This document shows positions 30,422 through 32,506 of a DNA stretch of 32,506 nucleotides, one piece after another. Origin of the DNA: an uncultured Proteiniphilum sp. GTDB lineage: Bacteria; Bacteroidota; Bacteroidia; Bacteroidales; Dysgonomonadaceae. Each line of letters starts with the position of its first letter. Within the stretch, counting starts at the first letter, position 1. The stretch lies in the NCBI RefSeq assembly GCF_937873925.1, contig NZ_CALNAT010000238.1:1-32506 (forward strand). The letters run 5' to 3'. Made by a program: the position numbers and the translations under genes. A model generated the notes under the pieces. That model worked only from the letters and a program-made list of their open reading frames with translations. It did not search any database and was not told the origin of the DNA.

Positions 30422-31531
30422 TTATAGTTTCAACGCTGTGTAAGGCAAATCCAGCGAGTCGGCCACATTCTTAAACACCACATCTCCCTTTACAATATTC
30501 AATCCGTACCGTAAATCCGGATACTGTCTGCAAGCGTTTTCCCATCCACTCTCCACCAGTTTTATCACATAAGGCAATGTGGCGTTGGTAAGCGCGCGCG
30601 TGGACGTAATGGGGACGGCTCCGGGAATATTGGCCACACAATAATGGATGATGCCATCCACTTCATAGGTTGGATTTATGTGCGTTGTAGGATGTGTAGT
30701 TTCGAAACATCCCCCCTGATCTACCGAAACATCTATCATTACTGTTCCCGGAGTCATCTCTTTCAACATCTCCCGTTTTATCAGATGCGGTGCTTTTGCT
30801 CCTACAAGTAATGTAGCACCGATAACCAGGTCGGCGGTTTTAACCGAATCGGTAATAGACATTTCTGTGGAGTAAAGGGTATTAACATTCGCAGGAAGGA
30901 CTTCCGACAGATATCGAAGGCGGTTTAGGTTCACATCGAGTAGTTTCACCTTTGCACCCAATCCGGCAGCCATCTGGGCGGCATTATGTCCTACGACTCC
31001 GCCGCCGATAATCACTACTTCGGCCGGTTTCACTCCGGGCACACCACCCAGCAAAATGCCCTTCCCCCCCTGGGGCTTCTCCAAATACTTCGCTCCTTGC
31101 TGAACAGAGAGGCGGCCGGCTACCTCGCTCATTGGCGTAAGCAAGGGCAGTGATCCATCTTTATCAATCATTACCGTTTCATAAGCAATACAAACAGCTC
31201 CGCTCGAAAGCATGGCTTCAGTGAGTTTTTTGTCGGATGCAAAGTGAAAATAGGTGAATACCACCTGATCTTTTTTTATTAAATGATATTCGCTTTCAAT
31301 AGGCTCTTTCACTTTTACAATCATATCCGCAATCTCATACACATCCTCAATACGATCAAGAATGGATGCTCCGGCCTTTACATAGCTTTTGTCCGGCAGG
31401 TTACTTTCGACCCCGGCGCCTTTTTGCACGTAAACTTCGTGTCCTCTGCGAGTAAGTTCAAAAACACCATCGGGCGTCATGGCTACCCTCCCTTCCTGTA
31501 CTTTAATTTCTTTGGGTATTCCTATAACCAT
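30422..31531 (-). CDS. ald: Alanine dehydrogenase
   Basis: NAD+-dependent oxidative deamination of L-alanine to pyruvate and ammonia, reversible. 369 residues; 'MVIGIPKEIKVQEGRVAMTPDGVFEL' opens it, substrate-binding Lys75 ('VKVKEP') and His96 ('FTYFHFA') are in the same positions as in known alanine dehydrogenases. 'VVIIGGGVVGHNAAQMAAGLGAKV' is the NAD-binding Rossmann motif, 'VDQGGCFETTHPTTHINPTY' and 'IPGAVPITSTRALTNAT' end the domain. Length is normal. It is divergent from fba across a 300-bp region with a promoter for each. Confidence 0.98.
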   Translation of the reverse strand: MVIGIPKEIKVQEGRVAMTPDGVFELTRRGHEVYVQKGAGVESNLPDKSYVKAGASILDRIEDVYEIADMIVKVKEPIESEYHLIKKDQVVFTYFHFASDKKLTEAMLSSGAVCIAYETVMIDKDGSLPLLTPMSEVAGRLSVQQGAKYLEKPQGGKGILLGGVPGVKPAEVVIIGGGVVGHNAAQMAAGLGAKVKLLDVNLNRLRYLSEVLPANVNTLYSTEMSITDSVKTADLVIGATLLVGAKAPHLIKREMLKEMTPGTVMIDVSVDQGGCFETTHPTTHINPTYEVDGIIHYCVANIPGAVPITSTRALTNATLPYVIKLVESGWENACRQYPDLRYGLNIVKGDVVFKNVADSLDLPYTALKL

Positions 31532-31640
31532 AATAATAAAGAATTGTAAGTTGTTGTAAAATAATATTAGAATAGGTGATCAATCACTTTAACGGCATTC
31601 TCCTGAACAGAATGATGCTTATAAGCTGTTGTATCATCTG

Positions 31641-31671
31641 CAAAAATAAGAAGAAAAAAGAGATTTGCAAC
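31641..31671 (-). promoter_or_regulatory. Promoter for ald
   Basis: Minus strand: GTTG (31671-31668, one mismatch to TTTG), 19-base spacer, TATTTTTG (31648-31641, exact -7). It would give a leader of about 105 bases. Confidence 0.55.
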
Positions 31672-31754
31672 TCATTTGAAAGGTTTTATTAACAGAGATG
31701 ATTTATTTTTTTCATCGTTCAATAATCATTTTTAATGACTCTTTCGCATAAAAA

Positions 31755-31786
31755 TTTCTTTCATTACAGATTATGTCGTATTTTTG
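31755..31786 (+). promoter_or_regulatory. Promoter for fba
   Basis: Plus strand: TTTC (31755-31758, one mismatch), 20-base spacer, TATTTTTG (31779-31786, exact -7). The ATG follows 45 bases after the -7 element. Confidence 0.6.
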
Positions 31787-31831
31787 TGATAATATTTCAG
31801 ATTTTTCAATCTATAATAAATAATTAGTACA

Positions 31832-32506
31832 ATGGTAAGTTATAAAGAATTGGGTCTTGTAAACTCAAAGGAGCTGTTTAAAAAAGCAGTAGAAGGCGGC
31901 TACGCCATCCCTGCCTTCAATTTCAACAACATGGAACAAATGCAGGCCATTATTTCGGCATGCGTTGAAACAAAATCACCCGTGATCCTGCAGGTATCGA
32001 GTGGCGCACGCAAATACGCCAATCAGACGTTACTGCGCTACATGGCTCAGGGAGCCGTTCAATATGCAAAAGAGCTGGGATACGCAATTCCCATCGTGCT
32101 CCATCTCGATCATGGCGACAGCTTTGAGCTTTGCAAAGATTGTATAGAAAGCGGTTTCTCTTCGGTGATGATCGACGGTTCACATCTTCCCTACGAAGAA
32201 AACATCGCCCTGACAAAGAAGGTAGTTGAGTATGCCCACCAGCATGATGTGACCGTGGAAGGGGAACTCGGCGTGCTGGCAGGTATCGAGGACGATGTAG
32301 AGGCAGAACATCACACCTATACCGAACCCGATGAGGTAGTGGATTTTGTGACTCGTACCGGCGTTGACTCATTGGCCATCTCCATCGGCACTTCGCATGG
32401 TGCCTTCAAATTCACTCCCGAACAGTGCACGCGCAACGAAGACGGCATACTGGTTCCGCCCCCATTGCGTTTTGATATTCTGGAAGAGATTGAAAAACGG
32501 ATCCCC
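31832..32506 (+). CDS. fba: Class II fructose-bisphosphate aldolase (3' truncated by window edge)
   Basis: The glycolytic enzyme that splits fructose 1,6-bisphosphate; the visible 225 codons run open to the window end. The ATG follows an AT-rich leader, and the protein starts 'MVSYKELGLVNSKELFKKAV'. 'GYAIPAFNFNNMEQMQAII', the zinc/catalytic block 'IPIVLHLDHGDSFELCKDCI', 'GFSSVMIDGSHLPYEENI' and 'VTVEGELGVLAGIEDD' are class II aldolase signatures. 'DSLAISIGTSHGAFKF' is also the metal-binding part. It is metal-dependent, cytoplasmic and reads away from ald. Confidence 0.97.
   Translation, partial: MVSYKELGLVNSKELFKKAVEGGYAIPAFNFNNMEQMQAIISACVETKSPVILQVSSGARKYANQTLLRYMAQGAVQYAKELGYAIPIVLHLDHGDSFELCKDCIESGFSSVMIDGSHLPYEENIALTKKVVEYAHQHDVTVEGELGVLAGIEDDVEAEHHTYTEPDEVVDFVTRTGVDSLAISIGTSHGAFKFTPEQCTRNEDGILVPPPLRFDILEEIEKRIP

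Larger units (their letters stand above)
31532..31831. other. 300-bp divergent promoter region between ald and fba
   Basis: No gene seen. It holds the promoters described separately. The ald leader (about 31531-31635) contains the small hairpins GTGAT-CA-ATCAC (31577-31588) and CATTCT-7-AGAATG (31596-31614). Confidence 0.6.

Noticed and set aside
31950..32372. 140-codon leftward ORF opposite fba
   Set aside because: Antisense to the aldolase, Arg/Pro/Ser-rich composition typical of a shadow frame.

Overview
This window looks like ordinary, mostly core chromosome of a member of the order Bacteroidales, probably the Porphyromonadaceae/Dysgonomonadaceae side. The family placement is an inference from gene content. 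Three things support the order. Many upstream regions carry the Bacteroidetes promoter form (TTTG, 17-21 bases, TAnnTTTG) and lack strong Shine-Dalgarno sites. Several genes are of types typical of Bacteroidetes (DUF4831, DUF3298, DUF3467, DUF4382, the short AMP nucleosidase, a FadL/OmpP1-type porin, a lone HsdR_N protein). Short lipoproteins with Bacteroidetes-style signal peptides are frequent.

Layout, left to right. 1-1.8 kb: the tail of a DUF4831-like gene, a DUF3298 lipoprotein, and a convergent YceI-family protein. 2.1-7.3 kb: sufB standing alone, then leftward ung, asnA, and pyrD/pyrK (pyrK upstream of pyrD, overlapping). 7.4-10.2 kb: a 15-bp perfect hairpin, an exported methyltransferase, an APC-family permease and an XRE-type regulator. 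10.2-11.1 kb: the longest stretch without a gene, AT-rich, with inverted repeats near the regulator and a possible structured RNA. 11.1-15.2 kb: a glutathione peroxidase-like thiol peroxidase, holA, amn divergent from an HsdR_N-domain protein, and panB. 15.2-18.1 kb: a two-gene unit encoding an unusual Tyr/Trp/Gly- then Ser/Arg-rich exported protein followed by a FadL-type outer-membrane protein. 18.5-21.7 kb: a PhnP-like metallo-beta-lactamase-fold hydrolase, a SPOR-domain lipoprotein, a DUF4382 lipoprotein and an unrecognised lipoprotein preceded by heptanucleotide repeats. 21.7-26.9 kb: a tight leftward unit DUF3298 lipoprotein - rsmG - MBL hydrolase - gcvP. 27.0-30.2 kb: DUF3467 - cydA - cydB (cytochrome bd oxidase). 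30.4-32.5 kb: ald (alanine dehydrogenase) divergent from fba, which runs off the right edge.

Together the genes cover housekeeping functions (pyrimidine, pantothenate, asparagine and glycine metabolism, DNA repair and replication, Fe-S assembly), low-oxygen respiration and oxidative-stress defence (cytochrome bd, thiol peroxidase), and the cell envelope (many lipoproteins and exported proteins). I see no integrase, transposase gene, CRISPR array, tRNA, rRNA, phage gene or recognisable defence island. No clearly new multi-gene system stands out. The best candidates for something undescribed are the low-complexity exported protein paired with the FadL-type porin, the possible structured RNA and operator-like repeats in the 868-bp gap by the XRE regulator, and several strong hairpins and short repeats in leaders.
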